From Echinococcus granulosus (Eukaryota; Platyhelminthes; Cestoda; Cyclophyllidea; Taeniidae), in contig NW_020170383.1 of NCBI RefSeq assembly GCF_000524195.1, positions 2,548,041-2,612,040 of the forward strand: a stretch of 64,000 nt of DNA, read 5' to 3'. Positions 14,801 to 27,964 of this stretch are shown here, one piece after another. Within the stretch, counting starts at the first letter, position 1; the number at the start of each line of letters is the position of its first letter. The notes under the pieces are model-generated. The model saw only the letters and a list, made by a program, of their open reading frames with translations, was not told the origin of the DNA and made no database searches. The position numbers and the translations under genes are program-made.

Positions 14801-15280
14801 TAGTTTTTTGAAGTCACTTGTTTTGTAATCATTACTTATTTTGCCTGATACAATCATGATCTGTACAACTTTGGAACACTACAAAAGGATTGACAGTCTG
14901 TCTCATTCGCGTTCAGGATTGCCTTTCAACTTCGTATATTCTACAAAATACATGGTCATTTAGACACACCGCAGACCCAGAGTAGCGTTTACTAGACCAG
15001 TAGATACATTAATCGTGTGGACGTCACCAAATTGCAAATTCAACCACTTACATCCTAGTAGCGCAAATTTCAGTGACGAAAACCAGCCACACCCATTAAA
15101 GTGCAACACCACTATGCATTCCTCACGGATACTGCTTTGTATGTACCCAATTTCGATGAACTTAAATTGTAGCACTGTCTACAGCCAATTAAAGCATGCC
15201 ACGCCGATAAATTTAGGAAGACTTTTCGAAGAATGCTACTGGGGATGAGCCTTCCCACTTTTCTCCTCTCCTTCTGGGAA
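11863..15280. other. AT-rich stretch without a supportable gene
   Basis: Only short chance ORFs occur here, with no splice-flanked coding block and no recognisable RNA gene or mobile-element protein. Confidence 0.55.
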
Positions 15281-15599
15281 TTTTCCAAAGAAAGTGTGAT
15301 ATCTAATGCTACCATGAGACTTGTTTTCGAAAAGTTGACAGCAATGTGGGTTTCATTATCACGCTCTGCATCCATGATCAAGGGGCCCAATTAATGTGCA
15401 AAGTATGACTAGGCTTGCGTGCACACTGCCTATTCTCCTCTGCGGCACCCAATGTGATTAAAAATGCGCCTGCTATGTCACAAATGGCCTTGTGTTCACG
15501 TATACGGACGCGCATGCACTACCTTGATGACACCCTGTGCATTCCAACGCCGCACATGATTGGAAAAGGTGCCAAGGTCATATGGTGGCACCCATGCTC

Positions 15600-15741
15600 C
15601 TAGTTCACACGATCATCCAATCACCACTGCCGCGTGTGATATGAGTAGGTACACCGGCACCTGGCGAGACCAACAATTGGTTTGCGTCGAGCCCGTCAAC
15701 CTATTTAAAGTGGACTCGAAAACCCTTTCATCATAGACAGA
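15600..15741 (+). promoter_or_regulatory. Putative promoter of the 15.74 kb gene
   Basis: The region from about 15400 to the start codon is clearly GC-richer than the DNA on either side. It holds a forward CCAAT (15617-15621), an inverted one (ATTGG, 15676-15680) and a TATA-like TATTTAAA (15702-15709), 33 bp before the ATG. The order CCAAT then TATA then ATG fits a core promoter with a very short leader, but the transcription start is not visible. Confidence 0.4.
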
Positions 15742-16987
15742 ATGCCTCCAAAAACGAAAACCCTAGGTAATCGTGACCCCTTCGAACCCTACGACATCAT
15801 ACAAATCACCCACATTTCACCTCAGATGCAGTTCATGGTTCGCGCGATTGTCTCCAGTCTGAACACCTTCAGGCGAGGTAAGTGTAATGCCATAGGGCCT
15901 ATAACATTTACACCAATCTCCTTGTATGAATTTGTCGAATTTCTGACCCTTTTTCTTATCTCTCTACAGACATCGAGCCTTTAAACGGAAATAGTGGAAT
16001 TACGACAGGTTAGCTATCACTGTTTGATTGTAGACATTAATTGCTTTAGCAGAGTTAATAATTTCCTTTCCATTTTTATAAGACCCCGCAAATGTTCGAG
16101 TTCTTCTCTGTGGAGATGCAGCCGATCTGAGACAGTGTGTAAATGCTGTTTCAGAAGCGGTTAGCGATGATCCATTCATACTTTCACGTATAATCGTGGC
16201 TATTGAGGATGTAAGTTAATCTATTCACTTATTTTCTAAACACCTATCACACATGCCTATACTAATATGACTTGCCAATCTACACCTTCCTGTGACTCGT
16301 TATCGTCACAGTCATGTGGCTGTGCTAATCACCTTGTTTGAGCGTGATGGTTACATCCACTGCTCGTAAACCACCTAGTGAGAATAGTTTAAATCACAGA
16401 ACCACACCCTTAAATTACATAAACACATGCATCCAAGGTGCATTTGACTGTTGTTTCTTATCCTCTTAACAGATTGTGCCCTTTGCGAACGAGATTCTCA
16501 AACATTCAAAGCCGCAGATAGTGGAATGGAACGAGGCTGATTATGAAGAGTATCTGATCGAGCGTGTAAAGCGTCGAAATGATAACTGTGTCATCGGTCT
16601 GGCAATCGACCTCTCCCCCACGATTCGCAGGGTCAGGCGAATCCGGCAGTTGCTGGAAAAGGTAGGACATCTCGTTCTCCGAAAATACCATTCATTTGCA
16701 TAAAAGTCGACCAAAATGACTATTAAGATACTGTCTACCCTTTTTAGGATGGAACGCTGATAATACCAAATGAGAGAAAAATGTGGAGGACAGCATACCC
16801 GGAGTTGATCGCAAGCTTCGTTGTAGATGGAGGTCGTTTCTTGACCATGATTGACTGCGTTCCTGGATCTGCCGAAGCTATAAGGGACTCTGAGCTGTTT
16901 CCACCACTGGAAAAGCGTTTGCGCCCCATACCAGGAATGATTGACATGCGAGAAGTAATACATCAGTCTTCCCCAAAGGGAATGTAG
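15742..16987 (+). CDS. Unrecognised 243-residue protein, five exons
   Basis: Five exons join in frame: 15742-15877, 15970-16008, 16083-16210, 16473-16661 and 16748-16987, totalling 732 nt including the TAG stop. All donors are GT (three are GTAAG or GTAGG) and all acceptors AG, and reading phases match at every join (1, 1, 0, 0). The ATG was chosen because it opens the first coding block directly after a promoter-like region. The protein has a Rossmann-like look: a hydrophobic strand followed by Gly-Asp (VRVLLCGDAADL, from about residue 63), a central NDNCVIGLAIDL strand near residue 130 and a basic helix after it. It is soluble, with no signal peptide or membrane segment. I do not recognise the family. 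The second half has a YPELI...LTMIDC...LFPP pattern faintly like the SEFIR-like proteins at 56 and 63 kb, too weak to assign. The exon structure is well supported; the function is unknown. Confidence 0.8.
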
Positions 16988-19900
16988 ACCTCAATGGCTG
17001 TGCTATACCTTCTTCTCTTTGGTTGTATTTTTAGCCCCCTTTTTCTTTCCGTGTGTTTACCTCTTCCAAACTGTTCATATTCCTTTGAGTATTTGGTTAA
17101 ACGTCTGTAAATTGATGCTTCTTTCCTTGCTTAATTGTCCATTTTCATGTTTCTCTGTGGTCGGTAGTCCCTCTTAGCACGGTTTTTAGTTTAGGTGGAC
17201 GGATTTTAACCATGAAACTAAGGTATCTCGGTCCCCATTCAGCATTGGCAAGAAGAAGTTAATCCGTTTTTCCTGTAGTAGGATCATAGGAACTAAGGGA
17301 GGGTAAAAGAGGAACTAGGTGTGGAACAATAGATCTACGAAGCCAATAAGCTTTGCTCATAGCAAAGGACTTTTAAAAGGGAAATTGAAACTAATGACAG
17401 GGAAGGTGAAGACTTTCGTATTTGCATTAATCTCATTTTTTAGTTGTTAATAGTTGTCAAGGGGTTGATAGAATGAATGAAAAGTGAACCAAATATTAAG
17501 TGAATAAGATCATTAAGTGGGGTCATACCGGTTGTTGCATACAAGCTAAGTAAAGGGGTAGAAAACATTCACGTCTATTAAAAGTAATTACAACTGTAAC
17601 TCATTACCCTTTTTCAAAGTGAAAAACTGATAGCTTTTATGCTTTTGCTTATTACTTGAAGATACGTTATAGAAGAAAATGAGCAGGATGGGAATCAAGC
17701 ATTACTTGCCTTTCACTTTCAAAATTCGCATTTCTCTTGATTTTTCTTATGATTTCCTTAAGAGAAAGGCTTCATCCCTAGTCTTCTGTACATGTTCACA
17801 CACAAGATAGGGTGTTCTGAGGGTGCTGGCTTACTAGTGTGGGGTGAATAGACAGTATATGATTTGCTTCTTTTTTTAACGTTGGACTACAAAAACTACT
17901 CCTTGTTGTAAGCTAACCGACAGGCAATTTCGAAATGCCAAGGCTCTATGTCGTGAAGTGTAGGAGTAAAAAAGAAGTTGATAGTTTCCCAAGCTTGCAC
18001 TATTCGTCCTTGATGCACCTGAACGGGATCTCATCTGATGCAGATGTCAATGGTTTGTTTGATCACTATGGTTTTTGGTAAGTTAATCAGTCTCAGTAGG
18101 GATACGCAATTTCTCGTTGTTAGTAGCAGAGAATCTTTCCGGGTGCAATGTGGCATCCTTGCGATTCATCAGGAGGATCACTTTTTAAAGTGCTTCTTAA
18201 TACTGCATTCAGCTGCCACATTCAGTACCTGCTCAAAATGCCATAGAATAAATTATTCGAGGATCCAGTTTTTACGGCTTTAGAATCAAATTAAACCCGA
18301 TTTACAAAGTGGTAAGCTGGAATCGCATCCTCTGGGTATGACAGACATTCCATAAATTGAGGGCATACAAACAGCACAGCTGGACAGAGAGTACTGACTT
18401 AAGAATGCAAGCCTACACTTTGTAGTGCATTGTAAAATACAGTGAAATTCTCAGTGAGCTGTACCGAAAACTAACTCTTTGGTTACCTGATGCGTTAGTG
18501 CTCTAATTTCGGAGTTTTCGAAGGCGCTGCTTGAAAAAAAACCATAACACACATGAGTACTGTGAACGCCTGAAACTCATGATGCGACTCTCCGATAAGC
18601 TATGACAAAAGAAGCGTAATCCAAATGCAACAGATCAAGGGTTAAAGAGCTGGATCGCTGCACATTTATTACGGTAATATTTCGAGATTAGCGAAACGTC
18701 TTAGAATAAAAAAAAGGTTTAAATTGTACTAAGATGCTACTTGAAGAGAATTAAGCAGTAAACAACAGGACTGGTTTTTAGCTCACACCAAGAAGTTCAT
18801 GGTTCCAAACAATTCATTTAAATAACCTTTTTAAATCGTTCATCACTTAGCGTAAACACTTTATATTGACAAGTTTTTATGGGGAAGCTAGCATAAAAAC
18901 AATATCGAAATTAGAAAATGGTACACCACTCTTGATTCCATGAAACTACTTCCGACTCTCGGAGTTGGTATCTAGTCAACGGCAGTTGTAAAATTCAGAC
19001 ATGAAGAATCGATTGTTGGTAGTCTGCGCAAAAAATGCATATTAATGATCCGCTTCCAAAATAGTGACAAGATTACATGAGGATTTTCCCAATGGATGGT
19101 TAGCCATATCGAAAATAGGACAGATTAGGGGCATAAAATAATATGGTAACTACCCTAGAAATATTAGTTTATTTCATTTCGGCTTGCTTAACTATGATCG
19201 TCCAATAATTAAAAGGAGGAACTTTCATTAATCCTGTTCTAGCCAAAAGTCAAATTGCCTAAGCTAAACATGCATACTACATCAGTTGCTACAACCGACG
19301 ACGAGGACATGCCGCCAAAGTTTTGACACTGATTAGGAGTGTGAATCAGTAGAAATATACTCCAGGTTGTAAGTGCAACGCAGGAAGAAAAATCCCAAGC
19401 TAGCCAATTACTTCAACGAGCAGTCGTTACCGCTAGTTGGATTTATCGCCAAACTGGTGCCCAGTTATCTGCAGCGCGTCGTGCAGTCTTGGCGCATTAG
19501 TCAGAGTCTTAACTGTTTAAATCGGTAATTAAATCGGCTCTCACTTAGTGTAAATATTACTGATGGTTTCATTTGATTTACCTCCATTAAAGTAGCGGCA
19601 GGCCTAAACAGTGTTTAGACCTAAGTAGAGACAAGGCGCATTTGCGAGCACGCATGCTAGTTCCGACAGTCATTTGTCTTTAAGGATCACGCCAAATAAG
19701 AATGCCTTCTTATGGTCAAGAAATTTCTGTTCCCACGAAATTGGTGTCTAAGTCCTCAAACCGAAAATGCCATATTATATGAGAATCATCACAATGACAA
19801 TTTTATGTGTAACTTCTCATTTGAAATTTTCTTAAGTTTTGAATCATTAGAAGCATACATAATATCCTGAAATGCACCGAATGTAAGGTAGGCGGAAATA

Positions 19901-22900
19901 CTTCCAAAACCATGAGATACTTAAGTGTGCGATTTCTGGCGATGAAACAAATATATTGAAGACAGCAAAATAATTTTCTTAGATGTCAGCTTACCCTGAA
20001 GACTTTCCTAAGGCAGGCAACAAATTTCTCATGAATATACTATTTTGTGCTTTACACTTTATTTTTGAGTTTACAAAAAAGTAACCATAAGCTTCAAAAT
20101 CCCAAAAAATCAAAAAATGACAAAATAACCAAAACGAATAAAGCTATTTTTTAAAACTAGGTCTAAATTTGGGGCTTTTTAGGAAAAGTGTTTCTTTGGG
20201 AAATGTGATAGCTCGAGCCAACGAAGATAGATTGAACGCCCTAGGCTGGCTTTTTTAACTTGCGGCGGTACCTATTAATGTAGTCATTTTAAAACAGGTT
20301 GACCAAAGAAAAGAACCAGTCCACCTGGATGGAGTGGCCTATCCTAGGCAGCGTGAAATTTACTTAATCTACCATTTGATTACATAAATAAATCCTCACG
20401 AAAGGAGAGACGGAGAGATCTTTTTTTGAATGGGCATTCTACTCCACTATATAATATGTATAAAATTCAGGCAAAATGCACACTAATCTGATTGATACAT
20501 AGGTTTAACCTGTTGATTAATGGCAAGACCAATAGAAACTTATAATTTATTTGATGTGTTAATGAGCACCTGGTACTCTAATTGTATGAATGAGTATGCG
20601 TCGAGTTCATTTAATGCTGAAAGTTACAGCTCAGAATGAATCTCAGGCGAGACAAATGCGACGCTAATTTTTTCTCAAAATAAAACATCTCAAAACACTT
20701 AAAATTACAAAGAATGACTGCCACATCCGGTTAGTAGAAAGCATAAGGCAGTGGCATGTTGGAACCGTGTTTATTCGACTGCATATCACATGGTAAGCAC
20801 ATTAAAGCAGAGTAATAAAATGTTTACACAGATCAATAGTCATTCCGCAATTTAAGCATGGAAATTATTTAAAGATTTAGGCAGGGTGTTTGGTGACAAA
20901 CCCGCTATTAATCAAAGTAGGCTTTGCCATTTTGGACAGGAGCGATGTTGAAATGCATTGTGCAGCTGTACTGTGCCCATATAGTTAAGAATCACCATAC
21001 CTTATCTGCAGCAATTCGAAAATAGAGAGAGCGATGAATAAAAGAATATGGCCGTGAAATCCCTTGTCAATTAACCCGCCTTTTCTACTGGAGCATAATC
21101 TAGCCAATCCTAGACAAGCTTCAATAACCCAATGGGGGCCTTATTTCCGAGGTAGTGGGAAAACCCTGCAATAACAAGATTTATACTTTTAGAAAAAGTA
21201 TGAACATTTTGAAGCACTGTGAGTTGATTTCACTCTCTGACTTGGTTGTCAAATCAATGGGTACCGAATTGCAGAATCCGTGCATAAATACTCTTCTTAA
21301 ATTAAAAATTCTACTTTCTTGTAGGATAGGGAACTATTGACTACAGCATAAATTTCTACGTCCATTTTGTCTCATTATCTCAAAGCCACATTCAAATTTA
21401 GTAACATTCGATTTAGGGAAATGTACGATTAATGAAATGTAATTAGCATACAGTTTGTCCCACCAGTTCTGTTTAAAAATATGTGTAAGTGGGATCATAC
21501 GCACAACGGTGTTTATGAACGTCCAGAGTAATTGGAATTTATCAAGAAAATTCAATAAGTTCTCACAATTTTTCAGGGAGAGGAACTGCATGGATGTAAA
21601 GGGATGCCTGGTTTCACAAATCACTTCATTAAATGACCTTATTTAAGATAAAACAGGCTTTAAAATGGACATTTGGTATTCACAGACGTATGGCTTACGC
21701 AAACGCAAGCACTGAACACCATCTCGTCATAGAGGAGGGTAAACAAAGCAAACGAAAATGAAATACCACGCATGCTTCACTGAGACGCAGCGTGACCGAA
21801 CGCGTTCAGGGTTGTTTTTCGGATATGTACAAAGTGCTCGACCTCTAACATGCAAGCAATGGTAAAAACCTAGTGAGATTTAAAATAGTTTGCCGCCTAT
21901 TGCAAGGATGAGAAAACTTTGGTGAATTGAAGGCAAAATTGTGATTCCTTCGGACCTAAATAGAAGACAAAGCGTACAAATGCGCATTACATAATTTCAC
22001 CTATTCCACTGTTAACTGCATTCATTTTTATTTACTCAATACTTTTTATGATTAAACATTTTTGGGAACATTCAGGTCACTTTTCTTAGGATGAATGATA
22101 AAAGCCTAAAATACATTATAACCAACCATGTCAATTAAACAGTTATTAACAAAAGCGGTTTAATCGTGATTGAAAAAAAGGCGCAACACCGGGCGCTGCC
22201 ATCAATTTGATCTGTTACATATGCCTTCCCTAGATTTTGATGTTAAATCATCTATCCACTGTGAAAATGTCCGAATCACAAGCAAGCCAAGAAGAAATTA
22301 AGACACACATGCATACATGTAGGTTTTGCAATTATATTCTAGCAAGCGAAGGAGTAGAATTCGGTACTTGAGAGGACAAAAAATTGGTTGTTTCATTAGA
22401 ATTCTGTGGTATATTATTCTACCGTAGATGGACTTTCGTTCCTAACCACTTCAAGTTAAGATAGGTATTGAGGTCGATTAAAAAAGGTATTTTAGGTCAA
22501 GTGACCAAAAAGCTAGGAAGATTGGCGTACATTAAGGGCTCAGGTTGAAGCGCTTCTAAATAAACAAAGGTGCGATTTGAATGAAACATTTGTGTGCAAA
22601 GTTTTTCGGCCTACTCCTTAAGCAATAGAGTTCAATTATGTGACAGTATTTCGGAGGTCATTACATAAATTCAGGCAAGGTAACGGAAATAATAGATTTA
22701 TCAAATAACTGTTTGCATATAAAATCTATTTTCAAAACTTGAAAATGCATGAGATTAAGAGGTTTTCCACTCATTAAGTAGCGATCCCCACTACCGATTT
22801 TATGTTAATAGGCCTCGAAAAAGAAAAGCACGTCTTCAGCACCTTAGGCCCCATTCGCGATTTACACTGAAATAGGTGAAAATCACGTAGGTGCATTTTC

Positions 22901-25900
22901 AAGTATTTTAATTTCAGCAAATGTTTGCACTCATGATTAAAGTTTTGCTAGTGACAAAATTATTTCATCATCTTATTTATGGGTGTCAGATACGCAACAC
23001 GACGAAATTGTGATTGCTCGAAAAAGTCACATCAAAAGGTATGATAAGTGCTATAGTTCACTTAAACATTTTGGAAAGTCTTGCGAAGCTGAATAACTAA
23101 TCACTTGCATTTGCCGTTTTTCTTCATTCTTAGCTTGGGAAGTTTGATATGTTGTACTATTAAAGGAGAGAATAATTAAAGCCCTATTTAGTGGTATTGC
23201 TTCAGAATATTTCCAAGAACAAGACGAAAACCCAAGTTTTATGCTCTGAATTTAAGGCCGGAAACCTCAGTCAAACGCTCATCTGACATTGGATCATTTG
23301 TTCACGTCTTTCTAAAGTATTCGGATAGCGAGGCATGAAATGCAAGCAGAAAAAATAATCGAAATCAAGCCTATGAGGATTGGCGGCCTTTTATTACCGA
23401 CCATTTCACTGTAACCAAATTATCTTTTGGCTATGTGGAAATCACGCAGGGAATCGGGTCAAGCTGTGGATGTTGCATTTCTTCCACGCCTAACCTGCGT
23501 GATAGTCGGCGTGATGCTTCGTTTATAATCCATTGAGAAAAAAACACCATGCACAGATCCCAGGATCTAGTGCAGGTATTGGGCCAACTACTAAGCTCGC
23601 TGACTAACGTTTTGGTGCGACTTCACCTCTTCCCGCATTTTTCTTTGATTGCTAACTCCCACTTATCCAAAGGTGCTAGCTGCGGGGCCTCTAGAATAAC
23701 TAAGGAAGTAAACTAAAACCGTGCATAGTATAAATAAGTTTTGTTCAAGTCCTCAATATTTTACTTGATTTTTTTCCATAAAAAAATTTCAAAAGTCCTA
23801 TAAGTTATATTGTTTTAATTTATTGTTACTTTATGATAATAAACCATTTACACTGGCGTCATATTTAGATATTATTCAACACAAAATAGACGTGTTGGAG
23901 GTGACCGAGATAAGGTTCACTCGGAGGTCGCCATAAACGAGAGTGAAAATATAGACGGATCGAAAGCATGTGTTGACTAATCACAGTGAGGAATTAGGGA
24001 TAAAAATAAATATTTTCTTTCTAAGAATCATTCTCGTTTCAAATGGATGACATAATTTTCAGGTAAAATATTGTCAGCATTAGCTTCCATAATTTGTAGC
24101 AATAAATCTTAAAGGTTTGATTTGATAGTTACAGTATACAGGCAAAGTCTCGATCCTTTTGATGGCTAGTACAGCAGGACCTAACAATTTTGAAGTCGGA
24201 TTTAATGACTGGGAATATCATATTTAAAATAACGGTCGCCAAAGGCTAAAATGTTCTCCTAGTAACTTTGAGCGATATTTACTATTTTAATTTAATATTA
24301 CGTTAGCCTTTTCCCGTGAATCGTTATGATCCAAACCGGTGAAATTAAGTGAATTATTAAGCCTTTATTGCTGCTTTTTATGCTATGAAGTGGCGGAAAA
24401 ATGCCGAACCTTGTTTAGAAGCTAGCTACAACTACATGTCACTGTCATTACTTCACATTCTCATGAACTTACAAATTTCTTGCCTAACTCCCAAAGCCCA
24501 ATCTCCAACTATCATAAATACGTACTAGAATCGGGCAAATGAACAAAGTATCTGGCTTCCTTGTAATTCATAAGTAAAACGAGTTTATAATCCACCCTTA
24601 GTAGAGGAAATGACCGTGGTCCCTTCCATCACAAATATCATGCAATTTTAGAACAAGAAAACGCAGCTGCTTGAATCACAAAAAGTTGCTTCTTTCGGTC
24701 TAAAAGTACTTTGCATGTGAGTTTTGTAGCAGCTAAATATATTAAAAACTTTAGCACCTTTTTTCAGCTGGGATAAAATATGATGAGGTTCAGCTCTAGT
24801 TCTTGTACAAAATCTGAAAATTTCTTGTTTATTTGATTGCGGGGACCTGGTGCGTGCATGCATTGATACGCGTGCGCAGAGCCGGCGAATAATGCCATTC
24901 ACTGGATGGGATAGTGTGACATAAAAACATTGGCTTTTCTTCAATCTGATAGCTGCATTTGGTGCACAGATAAACAGTTTTGTAAGCAGAATCTACGAAA
25001 TGTTTCAAAAATCACCTGTATTTTACAAAAACACTTTGTAATTCACTAATTCTCATAGAATCGGCGTGGTCAAATTTGGACCATATTGGATCAAATTTCC
25101 AAATACGAATAACTCAGTAAAATGTAAAATTACTGGTGATTTGGCATCATGATCACTTGGCAAAATCCAGATGTTTCTGTGTTGGTTGCTACTGCCATCG
25201 TTTACCCATAACACTAAAAAATGTAAGATGTTTCGAAGTTTGTATAACGTCTCATGCTATCACTACAGCCCAAAGGTATTAACCGCCCAAAGAAAATGGT
25301 ATGCTCTGAACTCGAAACCAACATTTAATTCAATTTGTGGTTTCATGAAAATGGATACCGAGAACGAAAGATAGGTGAGAGATTTTTAAGCCTAGATAGC
25401 ATGTGACTCCCGTTCACGTTAGGCTTTCAAAATTTCTATGCACATGCCGACAGAGAAATTTTGACAAAATTTATGAAAAATCACGAATCTGTAGGTGTAT
25501 GGTAAAAAAGCAATCTATGCTATACGAAGGAGAATTGCATTTTCCGCTTTCTCCTTTTTACAAAAAAAAATTTCAGAATCAGCTTAAGCGACTCATCTTT
25601 CACATCGCGCATAAATGAGTTGATTTGGTCACAAGTCAATAAGCCTCTAGATAGACACTAAATCAACGCCACTTTCGACTCATCACAAAGTAGTTAAGGT
25701 ACATAACCTCTCCTAATGAACTCATCTCTTGGTGGTCATTTGACAACAAGAGAGAATTCAATGTTATTGTAAGTGCCTGACCTAGTGAATAAACAGAAGA
25801 GAGACAGCCCTGACACGCACTGGACAGGCCCGATTTGCGTGATAGCAGCTTGATAACACCCAAAGCCATGTGATGGCACTTTTTGTCACTCCCTTAATCC

Positions 25901-27921
25901 ACGCTAGCCCTACCACTCTATCACGCGCGTGTGTACGGTCCAACGCGGTGTGACTTTGATGGGCCACTTCTTAATTGGACTCTTCGCACTTTTGTTTGGG
26001 TGACTTCTGTTGAGGCACTGTAGTCTAGTTTGCCCGACTATTTTAGCTGTGTTGTGCACGTGGTACGCACAGCTCGGTTTCTAGCATCTAGCCCCGCTCT
26101 TTGGTCCTATGAAATCTGAACAAGTCTTCCATAATTCTGGGCGCCAGCTGTGCTGTCATAACATATTCAGAGTCGAATGAAGGATTTGCACTGTGCTTAG
26201 ATATTTCAATTAATTCTAATCTGTCTTTTGCCATCGGAATCCGGAGGACGGAGAATGAATTATCAACGTCATGGTGAATACAATTTTACCTTACCTTACC
26301 GTTCAATGAAATTGGACAGTAAAATATTCGTCGAATAGTCATAAATCTAAACAGCAACTTACAAACGCTTTGTCGTCACATCGGTTTTTCTGTAAGAACT
26401 CCACTCAGTTTTACGTGCAGCGTTCATCTCCGTATCCCTTGGCCCTCATTTTAATCAAATTGCGATCTCGTCAGTGGTTAGTTAAGTTTCATGACCCTGC
26501 GCGCTCACTGAATTTTGTAGGATTTTTAGCTATGTGGCCCCTGGGAACGTTTAGCCGAAATACAGTGGGGGTTGCGGTGGTGGTGGTACGTGAAATAATT
26601 ATTGTCGGAGCGTTTTGCGCCTACGCCGCTAGTTGTGTAAAAGACCGAACTCCGCCCGGTAACCACAATGGTGGTGAGGCATGGCTGGGACATTGTGTGG
26701 CTTAACTGTCTTAGGAGGCTGGTAATCGAGTCGATCCCCGAGAAAACTCATGTGGATTGTAACAAAATCCACTCCCAGCTCTGAACCGATCGTGAGAAAT
26801 GAGGAAATTTACAAAGTTGATGGATTTTATAAACGCCGTTTGCGTGGGGCGTTCCAAATTTTTAAGCAAACACGTAGCAAATATTTAGTTGAGAACTAAT
26901 GAGTAGTATAAAGTAACGTCAAAGTGACTTGGGGATCTGGTGTAGTGAGCTCATAGTCCTGAGGTTAGTTGAGATGCTTAAATTGCACTGCCCTCAAATC
27001 CTATGGGGGGCGCGGATGCTAAAGCTAATTGATAATCCAAGTTTCCAAATTCCTACTAAAGTGTAAAATGGTGCCTTAGCTTACCACAAGAAGGATGCGG
27101 ATTCTTTTTCTAAATAAGATATTCAATGCCATTCAGGATGCTAAAGACGCAGAGGGATGCTTTTACGATTGCGATTGTGGTCAAAATACTTCAACAGGCC
27201 ATTACTTCTGATATTTCAAGTGAAAGTATGCTGTTCTAGGTATTGGCAAGGGAGATGGACAAAATTAATGCCATCCAGTTAGGAAACCGTTGCAACAGAT
27301 CGAGTTTAGGTGGTTTAGTACAAGTACTCCAAGAAAGACTACAGGTAAGAAAATCGGGCGTTCGCTTAAAACCCCCCCATTCTTTGTCGCTCAACATACG
27401 CTCCCGATAAACATTTTCATAACCCCACTTTGATATTGAAAAAAAAAACGAAATCTTCATGCAACACAAGGATCAATACTTGACAAGGTCAAAAAAATTG
27501 ACAGACTGATTCCCCCCCACTGCTAGAGCTGCCTCATGCATCAAGGGACACACCCTATCAATAAATCAAAGCAAAAAATTGTATGGCATAGATTAACAAG
27601 GCTTTACGGACGATATTACTAAATATTTTCAAATGAGTAGTTCAATATGTTTAATAATTTCAGGTTAATGCTGAATGCACAGGCGCCTTCTTCAAATTGA
27701 AGCATACCTACAACCCGAGTACGACTTCACTTCATACCTAATCTGAAATCTAACAGATAAACGCGCTCTTTTAGCAACTTTCTAATCCAATAATAGACGC
27801 CTTGAAACTGTCTCAAAGAAAATTACAATGAAAACTAGGGCAGTTATTTTTTTGAAATCACGAAAGTCACAAGCAGAAATTCTGCTTCCTAGATAAAAAA
27901 ACGATCAAGAACTTACACAAT
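16988..27921. other. Gene desert with a few GC-richer islands
   Basis: I find no splice-flanked coding block and no recognisable protein on either strand over almost 11 kb. GC-richer islands at about 23430-23640, 25760-26110 and 26500-26760 look like old repeats or regulatory DNA. The last contains GTGG/GGTG-rich sequence and ends in a GTCGATCCCC stretch resembling a Pol III B box, but no complete tRNA fold was found. Confidence 0.55.
23441..23515. repeat. Nested inverted repeats
   Basis: ATCACGCAGG (23441-23450) is the exact reverse complement of CCTGCGTGAT (23494-23503). Inside and beyond it, CACGCC (near 23485-23490) pairs with GGCGTG (near 23508-23513). Two overlapping stems in one 75-bp GC-richer island suggest an RNA-like or transposon-end structure. 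No gene is attached. Confidence 0.55.
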
Positions 27922-27927
27922 TTTATT
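27922..27927 (-). terminator. Polyadenylation signal of the ZNF830-like gene
   Basis: TTTATT on the plus strand reads AATAAA on the minus strand, 37 nt past the stop codon of the ZNF830-like gene. Spacing and sequence fit a canonical polyadenylation signal for a short 3' UTR. Confidence 0.6.
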
Positions 27928-27964
27928 GACTATACAACTTCTTTTTACAAGATACTGGAAATCA

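Noticed and set aside
26690..26760. B box-like GTCGATCCCC suggesting a tRNA or SINE
   Set aside because: No matching box A at the right distance and no cloverleaf.
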